Assembly (NCBI GenBank): GCA_000174895.1
Contig: ACOK01000111.1
Coordinates: forward strand, 27,445-91,444
Direction of reading: 5' to 3'
From: Ruminococcus flavefaciens FD-1
GTDB taxonomy: Bacteria; Bacillota; Clostridia; Oscillospirales; Ruminococcaceae
DNA length: 64,000 nucleotides
Every line of letters begins with the position of its first letter. The first letter of the stretch is position 1. Below are positions 52,761-61,807 of the stretch, piece by piece. The notes under the pieces are model-generated. The model was not told the origin of the DNA. It searched no databases and worked only from the letters and a program-made list of their open reading frames with translations. Both the position numbers and the translations under genes were made by a program.

Positions 52761-54140
52761 ATGGCAGATATGATGTGGGCAGGAAGATTTTCAAAGCAGG
52801 TTGACGCAGGTGTCAATGCGTTCAATTCTTCCATTGCCTTTGACGGACGTATGTACCGCCACGATATACAGGGCAGTATCGCCCACGCTACTATGCTGGG
52901 AGACTGCGGCATAATCACAAAGGAGGACAGCCTTACTATCATTGAAGGACTGAAAGGCATCCTCGCAGATATAGATTCGGGAAAGCTTGAACTTGACCCC
53001 AACGCCGAGGATATCCATATGTTCGTTGAGGCTGAGCTGACAAAGCGTCTCGGCGACGTTGGAAAGAGACTTCACACCTCACGTTCAAGAAACGATCAGG
53101 TAGCTGTTGACCTCCGCCTTTATCTCCGTGACGAGATAGCTGAGATATCCGCCCTCGTAAAGGAACTTGCGGTAACTCTCGTCAAGATGGCGAAAGAGCA
53201 CACCGAGACTATAATGCCCGGCTATACTCACCTCCAGAGAGCGCAGCCCATTACTCTTGCTCATCACCTTATGGCTTACGTATGGATGCTTCTCCGTGAT
53301 ATGGAGAGACTTCAGGACGTGAACAAGAGAATGAACTACTGCCCTCTCGGAAGCGGCGCTCTTGCAGGTACTACCTACAAGACAAACCGTCAGCAGACCT
53401 CAGACCTCCTCGGATTCACAGCACCAATGCCCAACAGCCTTGACGGTGTTTCCGACAGAGATTACTGCGTTGAGTTATGCTGTGCCCTTTCTCTCCTTAT
53501 GACACATCTGTCAAGATTTTCCGAGGAAATAATCATGTGGTGCTCATGGGAATTCAAATTCGTTGAGCTGGACGATGCCTTTGCTACAGGCTCATCTATA
53601 ATGCCGCAGAAGAAAAACCCCGATGTTAACGAGCTTATCCGAGGCAAGACAGGCAGAGTAAACGGCGACCTCGTTACTCTCCTCACTATGATGAAGGGCA
53701 TCCCCCTTGCATACAACAAGGATATGCAGGAGGACAAGGAGGCTATCTTCGACGCTGTTGACAACGTCAAGCTCTGCGTTAAGACATTCACTCCCATGCT
53801 TGCTACTATGCGTGTACTCAAGGATAACATGAGAAACGCCGCAGCAAGAGGATTCATCAACGCTACTGACTGCGCTGACTACCTTGTAAAGAAGGGTATG
53901 CCTTTCCGTGATGCATACAAGATAACAGGCACTCTCGTTGCACAGTGCATAGAGAAAGGCCTTACACTTGAAACTCTCCCCATTGCAGACTATCAGGCAA
54001 TGACCGACCTCTTTACCGAGGATGTATATGAGGCTATCAGCCTTGATACCTGCGTAAGAGAGAGAAAATCCGAGGGCGGACCTTCACCGGAGGCTGTGAA
54101 GAAGCAGATAGCCCTTGCAGAAAAGGCACTGGATATATGA
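52761..54140 (+). CDS. argH: argininosuccinate lyase
   Basis: A 459-residue protein of the fumarase/aspartase superfamily. Signatures are GRFSKQVDAGVNAFNSSI, the conserved HTSRSRNDQVAVDLRLYLRD region, and the signature loop GSSIMPQKKNPD (about 280-291) with catalytic Ser. It splits argininosuccinate into arginine and fumarate. AAGGAGAA precedes the ATG. The stop overlaps the next gene by four bases. Confidence 0.97.
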   Translation: MADMMWAGRFSKQVDAGVNAFNSSIAFDGRMYRHDIQGSIAHATMLGDCGIITKEDSLTIIEGLKGILADIDSGKLELDPNAEDIHMFVEAELTKRLGDVGKRLHTSRSRNDQVAVDLRLYLRDEIAEISALVKELAVTLVKMAKEHTETIMPGYTHLQRAQPITLAHHLMAYVWMLLRDMERLQDVNKRMNYCPLGSGALAGTTYKTNRQQTSDLLGFTAPMPNSLDGVSDRDYCVELCCALSLLMTHLSRFSEEIIMWCSWEFKFVELDDAFATGSSIMPQKKNPDVNELIRGKTGRVNGDLVTLLTMMKGIPLAYNKDMQEDKEAIFDAVDNVKLCVKTFTPMLATMRVLKDNMRNAAARGFINATDCADYLVKKGMPFRDAYKITGTLVAQCIEKGLTLETLPIADYQAMTDLFTEDVYEAISLDTCVRERKSEGGPSPEAVKKQIALAEKALDI

Positions 54141-54385
54141 GCAAAAAGGACGTCACATTTATAATAGGTCTGACCATACTCATGGGCGTTATCTGGATAC
54201 TGGGCGAGCTGGTCATGGGTCTCTGGATAGCTGCACACGTTAAAGTGCATATCATATGGGGGATAGGGATAGTAGTCCTTACCCTTGCGCTCAGCGTATG
54301 GCATTCCATGAAAGAGGACGAATCCCATCTCACCGACCCCAAGCGTGAGAAGTATGAGCGCAAAGTCAGCAAGAGAAAGCAGTGA
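54137..54385 (+). CDS. small two-helix membrane protein
   Basis: An 82-residue protein. Two hydrophobic helices (VTFIIGLTILMGVIWILGELVMG and VKVHIIWGIGIVVLTLALSVW) are followed by a highly charged cytoplasmic tail (DPKREKYERKVSKRKQ). The start overlaps the argH stop (ATGA), so expression is coupled to argH. No family recognised. Its placement may simply reflect a long operon. Confidence 0.6.
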   Translation: MSKKDVTFIIGLTILMGVIWILGELVMGLWIAAHVKVHIIWGIGIVVLTLALSVWHSMKEDESHLTDPKREKYERKVSKRKQ

Positions 54386-54395
54386 GCAGAAATCA

Positions 54396-54475
54396 GTAGG
54401 GGACGGCGTCTTCGACGTCCCGCCGCCTACAGCGATTTGCAGGGGCGGATATCATCCGCATTAACATGAATTGAT
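54396..54475. repeat. CCCTAC/CCGCAT-type palindromes before argC
   Basis: GGGGACGGCGTCTTCGACGTCC and GGGGCGGATATCATCCGCAT, variants of the dispersed family, in the gap between the small membrane gene and argC. Confidence 0.5.
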
Positions 54476-54490
54476 AATGGAGGCATTAAT

Positions 54491-55444
54491 ATGTCAGTTA
54501 AAGTTTACATAGACGGTCAGGAAGGCACTACAGGTCTTAAAATTCTGGAGCGCTTCAAGGACAGAAACGATATCGAGCTTATCCGTATAAGCGAGGACAA
54601 GCGTAAGGACCCTGCTGAGAGAGCAAGACTCATCAACAGCTCCGATTATGTTTTCCTCTGTCTGCCTGATGATGCTTCAAGAGAAGCCGTATCTTTCATA
54701 GACAAGGACAATGACCATGTGCGTATCATCGACGCTTCCACAGCTCACAGAACAAATCCCGACTGGGCTTACGGTTTCCCGGAGCTTTCACCTGAGCACA
54801 GAGAAAAGATAAGAACTTCCAACAGAGTTGCTGTTCCCGGATGCTATGCAAGCGGCTTCGCTTCAATAGTTTATCCTCTCGTGAAGAACGGTATTATCCC
54901 CGATGATTTCCCTGTATTTGCCTACGCTACATCAGGCTACAGCGGAGCAGGCAAGAAGGCTATCGCCGTATATGAAAGCGATGACAAGCCTTTCGAGTTC
55001 AACAGCCCCCGTCAGTATGCTCTCTCTCAGCAGCACAAGCACCTCCCCGAGATGCAGGCTGTATCAGGTCTGAAGTACACACCAATGTTTAACCCTATGG
55101 TGTGCGACTACTTCAGCGGAATGGTAGTAAGCGTACCATTACAGACACGTATGCTGGACAAGAAGGTAACTGCACAGGAAGTTCACGCAATGTATGCTAA
55201 GCACTACGCAGGCGCAAACATGATCGAGGTAATGCCTCTTATGTCAGCTGACGAGCAGAAGGCATTCTTCCTCGCTTCAAACACACTCAGCGGACAGAAC
55301 AGGATGCAGGTATTCGTATTCGGAAACGACGACCAGATACTTCTCTGCTCACGTCTTGACAACTTAGGCAAGGGCGCAAGCGGCGCAGCTGTACAGTGTC
55401 TTAACATAATGATGGGAATTGATGAAACAACAGGTCTTGTATAA
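54491..55444 (+). CDS. argC: N-acetyl-gamma-glutamyl-phosphate reductase (short form)
   Basis: A 317-residue protein beginning KVYIDGQEGTTGLKILERF, with DYVFLCLPDDASREAV and catalytic Cys in VPGCYASGF. The shorter length and start pattern match the less common ArgC type. It reduces N-acetylglutamyl phosphate with NADPH to the semialdehyde. GGAGGC precedes the ATG. Next in order are a small unknown gene and argJ. Confidence 0.93.
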   Translation: MSVKVYIDGQEGTTGLKILERFKDRNDIELIRISEDKRKDPAERARLINSSDYVFLCLPDDASREAVSFIDKDNDHVRIIDASTAHRTNPDWAYGFPELSPEHREKIRTSNRVAVPGCYASGFASIVYPLVKNGIIPDDFPVFAYATSGYSGAGKKAIAVYESDDKPFEFNSPRQYALSQQHKHLPEMQAVSGLKYTPMFNPMVCDYFSGMVVSVPLQTRMLDKKVTAQEVHAMYAKHYAGANMIEVMPLMSADEQKAFFLASNTLSGQNRMQVFVFGNDDQILLCSRLDNLGKGASGAAVQCLNIMMGIDETTGLV

Positions 55445-55462
55445 GGCATAGGAGAATGAAAA

Positions 55463-55885
55463 ATGGATGGAAAAACTTTGAGGGATATATATGAGTACGA
55501 TCTCATCCCTGATGTTGATACACAGAATATTCTTGATGAATGGTTCAATTCCATTATGAATAAAGAAGTCGATCAGCTGACAGTTGCTGATGTGTGCCGT
55601 ATGCTGAGACAGAAGATATGCTCGGTTGTGGCTATCGGCAAGGCTATAGAATTTCTCGATAAAGACCCCTTTATCGGTGAACTCTACGAAGGTCAGCTCA
55701 TGCTCACTCTTTACAATGCAAAGGAAAAATATCTCTGCAAAAGATATGATGATATAGAGCCTCTTCTGGAAAAATCGGCACTTTTGTCAAGAAACCATGT
55801 CTGGGAATCGGAGTATGAAAAATTCGATTACATACAGACTCTTGAAGCTTTCGCAAAAAAGATAAGGGACTCGAAAGAGAACTGA
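55463..55885 (+). CDS. small protein resembling CdiI-family immunity proteins
   Basis: A 140-residue acidic helical protein. The central stretch DQLTVADVCRMLRQKICSVVAIGKAIEFLDKDPFIGELYEGQLML resembles the CDI immunity families in which a (L/V)TVxDxxxxIxQ helix precedes a DPxxxGxxYxGxL loop. CdiI proteins neutralise contact-dependent toxins. No toxin gene is nearby and the gene lies 18 bases after argC, so an immunity role is doubtful here. It may be a housekeeping relative. AGGAGAATG-type spacing before the ATG is good. Confidence 0.45.
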   Translation: MDGKTLRDIYEYDLIPDVDTQNILDEWFNSIMNKEVDQLTVADVCRMLRQKICSVVAIGKAIEFLDKDPFIGELYEGQLMLTLYNAKEKYLCKRYDDIEPLLEKSALLSRNHVWESEYEKFDYIQTLEAFAKKIRDSKEN

Positions 55886-55909
55886 ATTACTTATCGAGGA
55901 GAATTTGAA

Positions 55910-57163
55910 ATGAAACTGAAAAAGTTTGATAATATAGAATTTGTTGAAGGCGGCGTATGTGCTGCCAAGGGATTCAAGGCTAACGGAATACAGTGCGGAC
56001 TTGCCCACGCAGGCGCATCTGTTACAAAGAAGAAAAACGACCTCGCTATGATAGTGGCTGACAAGGAATGTACCGCAGCTGCTGTATACACCACAAACAA
56101 GGTCAAGGGCGCTCCTATCCTCGTAACAAAGGAGCATATCGCTGACGGCAAGGCAAGAGCTGTTATCGTTAACTCTGTAAACGCAAACACCTGCAATCCC
56201 GACGGCTACGAAAAGGCTAAGATGATGACTGAGCTTGCCGCAAAGGAAACAGGCCTCAAAGCTGAGGATTTCATCGTTGCTTCCACAGGCGTTATCGGTC
56301 AGGTGCTCCCTATCGAGCCTATCGCTAACGGCATGAAGGAACTTGCAGACGGTCTTACCTATGACGGAAACCCCCGTGCTGTTGAAGCTATCATGACTAC
56401 CGATACAATGAAAAAGGAAATTGCCGTACAGTTTGAACTGGGCGGAAAGACTGTTACTCTCGGCGGTATGCTCAAGGGAAGCGGTATGATACACCCGAAT
56501 ATGGCTACAACTCTCACATTCCTCACAACTGACGCTGATATTTCCGCAGAGCTTTTACAGCGTGCACTCAGCGATGTTGTAAAGATAACTCTCAACCGTG
56601 CAAGCGTTGACGGCGATACATCCACAAACGATATGGTATGCATACTTGCTTCCGGTACAGCTGAGAACAAGCCTGTTACCGCTGAAAACGGCGAATTTGA
56701 CAAGTTCGAGAATGCTCTCTACTGCATTATGATGAACCTTGCAAGAATGATGGCACGTGACGGTGAGGGCGCTACAAAGCTTATCGAGTGTTCAGTTACA
56801 GGTGCGGACTCCGACAAGACTGCCGAGACTGTTGCAAAGTCCGTTATCTGTTCAAGTCTGTTCAAGGCTATGATATTCGGTCAGGACGCTAATGCAGGAC
56901 GTATCTACTGCGCTATCGGCTATTCCGATGCAGACTTTGATATAAACAAAGTTGACGTTGATATGGCTTCTGAGGGAGGACGCATTGCAATGGGACGCAA
57001 GGGCTGTCTCGTTGAATTTTCCGAGGAAGAAGCCGCAAAGATACTTAAAGAAGAAGTTATCGAAATTATCATCAGCCTTGGCGACGGCGGCGGAAGTGCT
57101 GTTGCATGGGGCTGTGACCTTACCTACGATTACGTTAAGATAAACGGCGATTACAGAAGCTGA
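55910..57163 (+). CDS. argJ: bifunctional ornithine acetyltransferase / N-acetylglutamate synthase
   Basis: A 417-residue Ntn-type acetyltransferase. The self-cleavage site lies in KGSGMIHPNMATTLTF (Thr near 198), which gives alpha and beta chains. N-terminal GGVCAAKGFKANGIQCGLAH and C-terminal DGDTSTNDMV and RIYCAIGYSD regions are present. It moves the acetyl group from acetylornithine to glutamate, so the pathway recycles acetyl groups. Whether it also makes acetylglutamate from acetyl-CoA (bifunctional form) cannot be told from sequence. The stop overlaps the next start by one base. Confidence 0.95.
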   Translation: MKLKKFDNIEFVEGGVCAAKGFKANGIQCGLAHAGASVTKKKNDLAMIVADKECTAAAVYTTNKVKGAPILVTKEHIADGKARAVIVNSVNANTCNPDGYEKAKMMTELAAKETGLKAEDFIVASTGVIGQVLPIEPIANGMKELADGLTYDGNPRAVEAIMTTDTMKKEIAVQFELGGKTVTLGGMLKGSGMIHPNMATTLTFLTTDADISAELLQRALSDVVKITLNRASVDGDTSTNDMVCILASGTAENKPVTAENGEFDKFENALYCIMMNLARMMARDGEGATKLIECSVTGADSDKTAETVAKSVICSSLFKAMIFGQDANAGRIYCAIGYSDADFDINKVDVDMASEGGRIAMGRKGCLVEFSEEEAAKILKEEVIEIIISLGDGGGSAVAWGCDLTYDYVKINGDYRS

Positions 57164-57651
57164 TGAGTGCCGATATACTCCGTGATAGGCTTGACAGCGG
57201 AGAGAAACTGCTGTGGACGGGAGGTCCCGTCAGCGGCGGCGACAGTAAAGCAAGACCGCCTGAGCCTGCGGTAAAGTCTATGTACGGAGCAATACTGAAA
57301 GCGCTGACATTGCCGATAGTCCTTGCAACGGCAGCTGCCATACCCATATTCGGAAAGCCGGCGCTCATGGCTGTGCCTTTCTGGATAGTGCTGGGGATAC
57401 TGCTTTTCCTGTACCTCAGACCTGAGGACTGGATATACGGCATTACCGATAAGCGTGTGTTTGTCGGGACGCAGAAAAGCGGGATAGCTTCATACAGCTT
57501 CGGCGATATAAGCGATATAAAGCAGTATATCGGCAAAAATGGCATTGGCTGTGTAACTTTTACGGCAAAGGGAAATGCCTGCGGTTTCTACGGGCTGAAA
57601 GAGCCGCAGAAAGTTTATGGGATACTGACAGGCGCAATGCCGAAAGATTGA
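57163..57651 (+). CDS. membrane protein with a bacterial PH-like domain
   Basis: A 162-residue protein. Two hydrophobic helices (about 48-65 and 70-88: KALTLPIVLATAAAIPIFG and ALMAVPFWIVLGILLFLYL) are followed by a C-terminal region (YGITDKRVFVGTQKSGIASYSFGDISDIKQYIG) typical of bacterial PH domains. Start TGATG overlaps the argJ stop. Function unknown. Embedded between argJ and argB. Confidence 0.65.
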   Translation: MSADILRDRLDSGEKLLWTGGPVSGGDSKARPPEPAVKSMYGAILKALTLPIVLATAAAIPIFGKPALMAVPFWIVLGILLFLYLRPEDWIYGITDKRVFVGTQKSGIASYSFGDISDIKQYIGKNGIGCVTFTAKGNACGFYGLKEPQKVYGILTGAMPKD

Positions 57652-57669
57652 TTTCTGGAGTGATAAATA

Positions 57670-58536
57670 ATGGAAAGAATTTCAAATAATGATAAGTCGC
57701 AGGTGCTTATTGACGCCCTGCCTTACATACAGAAGTACAACAATAAGATACTCGTTATCAAGTACGGCGGAAACGCTATGACAAACAAGGAGCTGAAAGA
57801 CGCTGTTATGACGGATATCGTTCTCCTTTCACTGGTAGGAGTAAAGGTAGTCCTCGTTCACGGCGGCGGCCCTGAGATAAGCGATATGCTGAAAAAGCTG
57901 AACATCGAAAGCAGATTCGTCAACGGTCTGAGATACACCGACGACGCTACTGTTGACGTTGTAAAGATGGTTCTCGCAGGCAAGGTAAACAAGGAACTTG
58001 TCCAGCTTCTCGCTCAGCACAAGGGAAGCGCTGTAGGTCTTTGCGGTATCGACGGCGAAATGCTCATGGCTGAGAAAAAGACTACCGATGACGGTCAGGA
58101 TCTGGGCTGGGTAGGCGAGATAACAAAGGTCAACACAAAGCCTATCATCGACGCTCTGAATAACGGCAATGTCCCTGTTATCGCTACAGTTGCAACGGAT
58201 GAGAACGGCAACACCTACAACATCAACGCTGATACAGCTGCTGCAAGAATCGCCGCTGAACTGGGCGCTGAGAACCTCATCCTCATGACTGATATCGCAG
58301 GTCTTCTCAGAGACAAGGACGATCCGTCAACTCTGATCCCCGAAGTCAACGTCAGCGAAGTGCCTTTCCTCAAGAGACAGGGCATTATCTCAGGCGGCAT
58401 GATACCTAAGATAGACTGCTGCGTTGAGGCTGTAAGACGTGGAGTAAAGAAGACTGTTATCATCGACGGCAGAGTTCCTCACTCTATCCTCATCGAGATA
58501 CTCTCAAACGAGGGCATCGGTACACAGTTCGTATAA
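57670..58536 (+). CDS. argB: acetylglutamate kinase
   Basis: A 288-residue amino-acid kinase. Features are VIKYGGNAM near the N-terminus, LVHGGGPEI (phosphate-binding), the substrate loop with FVNGLRYTDDATVDVV, GLCGIDG, NINADTAAARIAAELGAENLILMTDIAGLL, and GGMIPKI. It phosphorylates N-acetylglutamate, usually the arginine-feedback step. GGAGTG precedes the ATG. Confidence 0.97.
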   Translation: MERISNNDKSQVLIDALPYIQKYNNKILVIKYGGNAMTNKELKDAVMTDIVLLSLVGVKVVLVHGGGPEISDMLKKLNIESRFVNGLRYTDDATVDVVKMVLAGKVNKELVQLLAQHKGSAVGLCGIDGEMLMAEKKTTDDGQDLGWVGEITKVNTKPIIDALNNGNVPVIATVATDENGNTYNINADTAAARIAAELGAENLILMTDIAGLLRDKDDPSTLIPEVNVSEVPFLKRQGIISGGMIPKIDCCVEAVRRGVKKTVIIDGRVPHSILIEILSNEGIGTQFV

Positions 58537-58695
58537 GAATTGATGCTGACACCATAATTTTCAATTTAAAAAAGATATTGTAGGTGAGGCGCCCCTGCCC
58601 TCCCGTTAGTTACATAAAAAGGTGTCGGAACACGCACAAAAAATAAAAGTATTGACTAATATACAAAAAGTTTACTCAATAAAAAGGTCGCAAGG
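58537..58695. other. intergenic gap between argB and argD
   Basis: No gene is seen. It holds one CCCTGCCCTCCC-containing degenerate copy of the dispersed repeats near 58580-58606 and then AT-rich DNA leading to the argD promoter. Confidence 0.5.
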
Positions 58696-58725
58696 TTGAT
58701 TTTATATCCCTTGAAGCGGTATAAT
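58696..58725 (+). promoter_or_regulatory. argD promoter
   Basis: TTGATT (58696-58701), 18 bases, TATAAT (58720-58725). A second -35-like TTGACT lies near 58656. argD therefore starts a second arginine transcript. Confidence 0.55.
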
Positions 58726-58782
58726 TATATAATGATATTGTATGATCAGGATATTATGTCTGCCTGAGCAAGGAGGACAAAA

Positions 58783-59949
58783 ATGAATACTATAGACAAA
58801 TTCAATGAACATATTATGCAGTCCTACGGACGCTATCCGCTCGTTATGCAGAATGGCGAAGGCAGGCACTGCAAGGACGAAAACGGCAAGGAATATATCG
58901 ATTTCGGCAGCGGTATCGGTACTAATTCCCTCGGTTACTGCGACGAGAAATGGGCCGACGCAGTATGCGCACAGGTAAGAACTCTTCAGCATAGTTCCAA
59001 TTACTACTACACCGCTGTTCAGGCGGAATTCGCTGAAAAGCTGTGCGAGGTCTCGGGCTATAAAAAGATATTCTTCTGCAACAGCGGCGCTGAGGCCAAT
59101 GAATGCGCTATCAAGGCGGCAAGAAAGTACAGCTTCGATAAGTACGGCAAGGGCCGCCATAACATCATAACTCTCGTGAATTCCTTCCACGGAAGGACCA
59201 TAGCTACCCTCTCGGCTACAGGTCAGGATGTGTTCCATAACTACTTCTTCCCCTTCCTTGAAGGATTCGTAAATGTAACTGCCAATGATATCGACGACCT
59301 GAAGGCTAAGCTGGACGACACTGTATGCGCTGTTATGCTGGAGTACGTTCAGGGCGAAGGCGGTGTCAATGCTCTCGATAAAGAATTTGTTGACGCTGTT
59401 TACAGCCTCTGCACAGAGAAGGATGTTCTCGTTATCGCAGATGAGGTCCAGACAGGTGTGGGCCGTACAGGTAAATTCCTGGCAGGCGACCACTTCGGTA
59501 AAAAGGCTGATATCACCACTCTCGCAAAGGGAATCGCAGGCGGTGTTCCTATGGGTGCCTGCCTCTTCGGTGAGAAGTGTGAGAACGTTCTCACTCCCGG
59601 TACACACGGTTCCACTTTCGGCGGAAACCCTATAGCCTGTGCAGGCGGTCTGGCAGTTCTCGACAGGATAACAAGCGACGGATTCCTCGACGAAGTCGGC
59701 AGGAAGGCTGAACACTTCAAGGAGAGACTCAGCAAATGCAGCGAGGTAGCTGCTGTAAGCGGTCTCGGACTTATGATAGGAATTACGCTTAAATCAAAGA
59801 AAGCAGGAGATGTTGCAAAGGCAGCACTTGATAAGGGGCTGCTGGTGCTGACAGCAAAGGAAAAGGTAAGACTTCTCCCTCCGCTTACTATATCAGACAG
59901 CGAAATTGATGAGGGGCTTGATATTCTTATAGATATACTGGAGGAATAA
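58783..59949 (+). CDS. argD: acetylornithine aminotransferase
   Basis: A 388-residue class III aminotransferase. Features are YIDFGSGIGTNSLGY, FFCNSGAEANECAIKAARKY, SFHGRTIATLSATGQ, the Asp of VIADEVQTGVGRTGKF and the PLP-binding Lys in TTLAKGIAGGVPMGA (about 250), then STFGGNPIACAGGLAVL. It transfers an amino group from glutamate to the semialdehyde made by ArgC. CAAGGAGG precedes the ATG. Confidence 0.95.
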   Translation: MNTIDKFNEHIMQSYGRYPLVMQNGEGRHCKDENGKEYIDFGSGIGTNSLGYCDEKWADAVCAQVRTLQHSSNYYYTAVQAEFAEKLCEVSGYKKIFFCNSGAEANECAIKAARKYSFDKYGKGRHNIITLVNSFHGRTIATLSATGQDVFHNYFFPFLEGFVNVTANDIDDLKAKLDDTVCAVMLEYVQGEGGVNALDKEFVDAVYSLCTEKDVLVIADEVQTGVGRTGKFLAGDHFGKKADITTLAKGIAGGVPMGACLFGEKCENVLTPGTHGSTFGGNPIACAGGLAVLDRITSDGFLDEVGRKAEHFKERLSKCSEVAAVSGLGLMIGITLKSKKAGDVAKAALDKGLLVLTAKEKVRLLPPLTISDSEIDEGLDILIDILEE

Positions 59950-59952
59950 TTG

Positions 59953-60420
59953 ATGGAGCTTACTGTATTATCAAAGAATAACGGCTATACCGTACACGAA
60001 AAGAGCAGCAATAAGACTCTTTATAATGTCAAGAAGAAGACCTTCGGTCAGAAATGGAACCTGCTGGATACAAGTAAGTATAACCTCTATACCCTTGCAC
60101 AGATGGGCGACGAGAAGAAGCCTGCATTTGCTATAATCCTCAATGATGTAACTTTCCTTACCATCGAATGCAAATCGCTCTTCCTCGATCCTACTCTTGT
60201 GGCTAAAAGCAAGTCTATGTGCTATAATCTCGTCAGCAAGGACAGGAGAGAATTCGATATCATCTTTTCCGACAAAAAAATCGGACATATCAGCACTAAG
60301 GTAAGCGTGACAGGCGAACTCCAGTACGATATCGATATTGAGAACAAATTCTTCGATGACTATATCCCGCTGTTTGCAGTGGCAATTGACAGGACATTCG
60401 GTGAAATGAACAAGCAGTAA
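59953..60420 (+). CDS. LURP-one/tubby-like domain protein
   Basis: A 155-residue protein. The pattern of beta strands (LTVLSKNNGYTVHEKSS, IFSDKKIGHISTKV, YDIDIENKFFDDYIPLFAVAI) resembles LURP-one-related (tubby-like) folds, found in bacteria with unknown role. It starts 4 bases after argD, with GGAGGA in the argD end. Expression is therefore linked to argD and argF. The assignment is tentative. Confidence 0.5.
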   Translation: MELTVLSKNNGYTVHEKSSNKTLYNVKKKTFGQKWNLLDTSKYNLYTLAQMGDEKKPAFAIILNDVTFLTIECKSLFLDPTLVAKSKSMCYNLVSKDRREFDIIFSDKKIGHISTKVSVTGELQYDIDIENKFFDDYIPLFAVAIDRTFGEMNKQ

Positions 60421-60470
60421 TGACAGCATCAGGATTTTGATGACTAAAGAACTTTGAAAGGATAAATAAT

Positions 60471-61379
60471 ATGAAACATTTACTTAAAATGCTCGATCTG
60501 AGCACAGAAGAGATAATCGATATACTCAACCTCGCAGATCAGCTCAAGTATGAGCTGAAGCACAACATACCGCATCCCCGCCTCAAGGGCAAGACTCTCG
60601 GTATGATATTCCAGAAGGCTTCCACACGTACCCGTGTATCCTTTGAGACAGGTATGTATCAGCTTGGCGGATATCCGCTCTTCCTCTCATCCAACGATCT
60701 CCAGATCGGCCGTGGTGAGCCTGTACAGGATACAGCCCGTGTACTTTCACGTTACCTCGATGGTATCATGATCCGTACATTCGAGCAGAAGGAAGTTGAA
60801 GACCTTGCTGAATACGGCTCTATCCCGATAATCAACGGACTTACAGACTTCTGTCACCCTTGTCAGGTACTGGCAGACCTTATGACTATCCGTGAATTCA
60901 AGGGCACATTCGACGGACTGAAGATGTGCTTCATCGGCGACGGAAACAACATGGCAAACTCTCTCATCGTTGGCTGCCTCAAGGTCGGCATGAGCGTAGC
61001 AGTAGCCTGCCCGGACGACTATCAGCCTCCAAAGGAGATACTGGATTTCGCTAAGGAATACGGCGACAAGTTCATGATGACAAATTCTCCTAAGGAAGCC
61101 GCAAAGGGCGCAGACGTTCTTATCACTGACGTATGGGCATCCATGGGTCAGGAAGGCGAAGCTGAAAAGCGTAAGAAGGCTTTCGCAGGCTACCAGATAA
61201 ACGATGATCTTATGGCTGAGGCAAACAGCGACGCAATGGTTCTGCACTGTCTCCCTGCACACCGTGAGGAGGAGATAACCGAGAAGGTATTCGAGGCTCA
61301 CGCAAACGAGATCTTCGAGGAAGCTGAGAACCGTCTCCACGCTCAGAAGGCCGTTATGGTCAAGCTGATGGAGAATTAA
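60471..61379 (+). CDS. argF: ornithine carbamoyltransferase
   Basis: A 302-residue transcarbamylase. Features are the carbamoyl phosphate loop KASTRTRVSFE, MIRTFEQKE, TDFCHPCQVLADLMT (substrate), GDGNNMANSL, DVWASMGQEGE and HCLPAHREEEIT, all as in anabolic OTCs. It makes citrulline for ArgG. GAAAGGA precedes the ATG. The terminator at 61400-61425 ends the arg block. Confidence 0.97.
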   Translation: MKHLLKMLDLSTEEIIDILNLADQLKYELKHNIPHPRLKGKTLGMIFQKASTRTRVSFETGMYQLGGYPLFLSSNDLQIGRGEPVQDTARVLSRYLDGIMIRTFEQKEVEDLAEYGSIPIINGLTDFCHPCQVLADLMTIREFKGTFDGLKMCFIGDGNNMANSLIVGCLKVGMSVAVACPDDYQPPKEILDFAKEYGDKFMMTNSPKEAAKGADVLITDVWASMGQEGEAEKRKKAFAGYQINDDLMAEANSDAMVLHCLPAHREEEITEKVFEAHANEIFEEAENRLHAQKAVMVKLMEN

Positions 61380-61399
61380 AGGTATTATTACATAAAAAG

Positions 61400-61425
61400 C
61401 GGACAGCTCAATGCTGTCCGTTTTC
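61400..61425. terminator. terminator after argF
   Basis: The perfect stem CGGACAGC/GCTGTCCG with loop TCAAT is followed by TTTTCATTTG. It probably serves the convergent XRE gene as well. Confidence 0.75.
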
Positions 61426-61699
61426 ATTTGCGTATATCGTCAATTATGTTACGTATATGAAGTATCTGCTCGTTTGTCAGACCCTCAACATTGAGATTAG
61501 GATTATCGTTGATACCAAGCAAATAATCTGTACTTACAGAAAAAGTTTTTGCTATTTTTATCAGCATATCGATAGACGGCTGAATGTAGCCGTTTTCCCA
61601 ATTGCTCACACATTGCTTCGTGACACCAATTTTTTTGCTGAACTCCACTTGATTGATTCCAAGAGAATTTCTTAATTCTTTTACTCTCTCATAAAACAA
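61424..61699 (-). CDS. XRE-family transcriptional regulator
   Basis: A 91-residue protein with an HTH_3 domain (YERVKELRNSLGINQVEFSKKIGV, recognition helix TKQCVSNWENG) and an ending IRNIIDDIRK. TTG at 61699 follows AAAGAGG by 8 bases; other starts have poorer spacing. Divergent from a small membrane gene with an operator-like repeat between them, so it may control it. Confidence 0.8.
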   Translation of the reverse strand: MFYERVKELRNSLGINQVEFSKKIGVTKQCVSNWENGYIQPSIDMLIKIAKTFSVSTDYLLGINDNPNLNVEGLTNEQILHIRNIIDDIRK

Positions 61700-61724
61700 A
61701 CATAACACCTCTTTGGTAAAAGCT

Positions 61725-61777
61725 TACAATACTATTGTATACTAACACTTGACAATTATAAAATACTATGGTATACT
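61725..61777. promoter_or_regulatory. operator repeats and promoter of the small membrane gene
   Basis: A perfect palindrome TACAATACTATTGTA (61725-61739) and a second related copy ATACTATGGTAT (61763-61774). The plus promoter TTGACA (61749-61754), 17 bases, TATACT (61772-61777) overlaps the second copy. Confidence 0.65.
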
Positions 61778-61807
61778 AACAGTAGACCGAAATAAGGAGG
61801 TGAAAAA

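Noticed and set aside
55463..55885. Contact-dependent inhibition toxin-immunity locus
   Set aside because: A CdiI-like pattern alone, with no toxin or transporter gene nearby, is insufficient.
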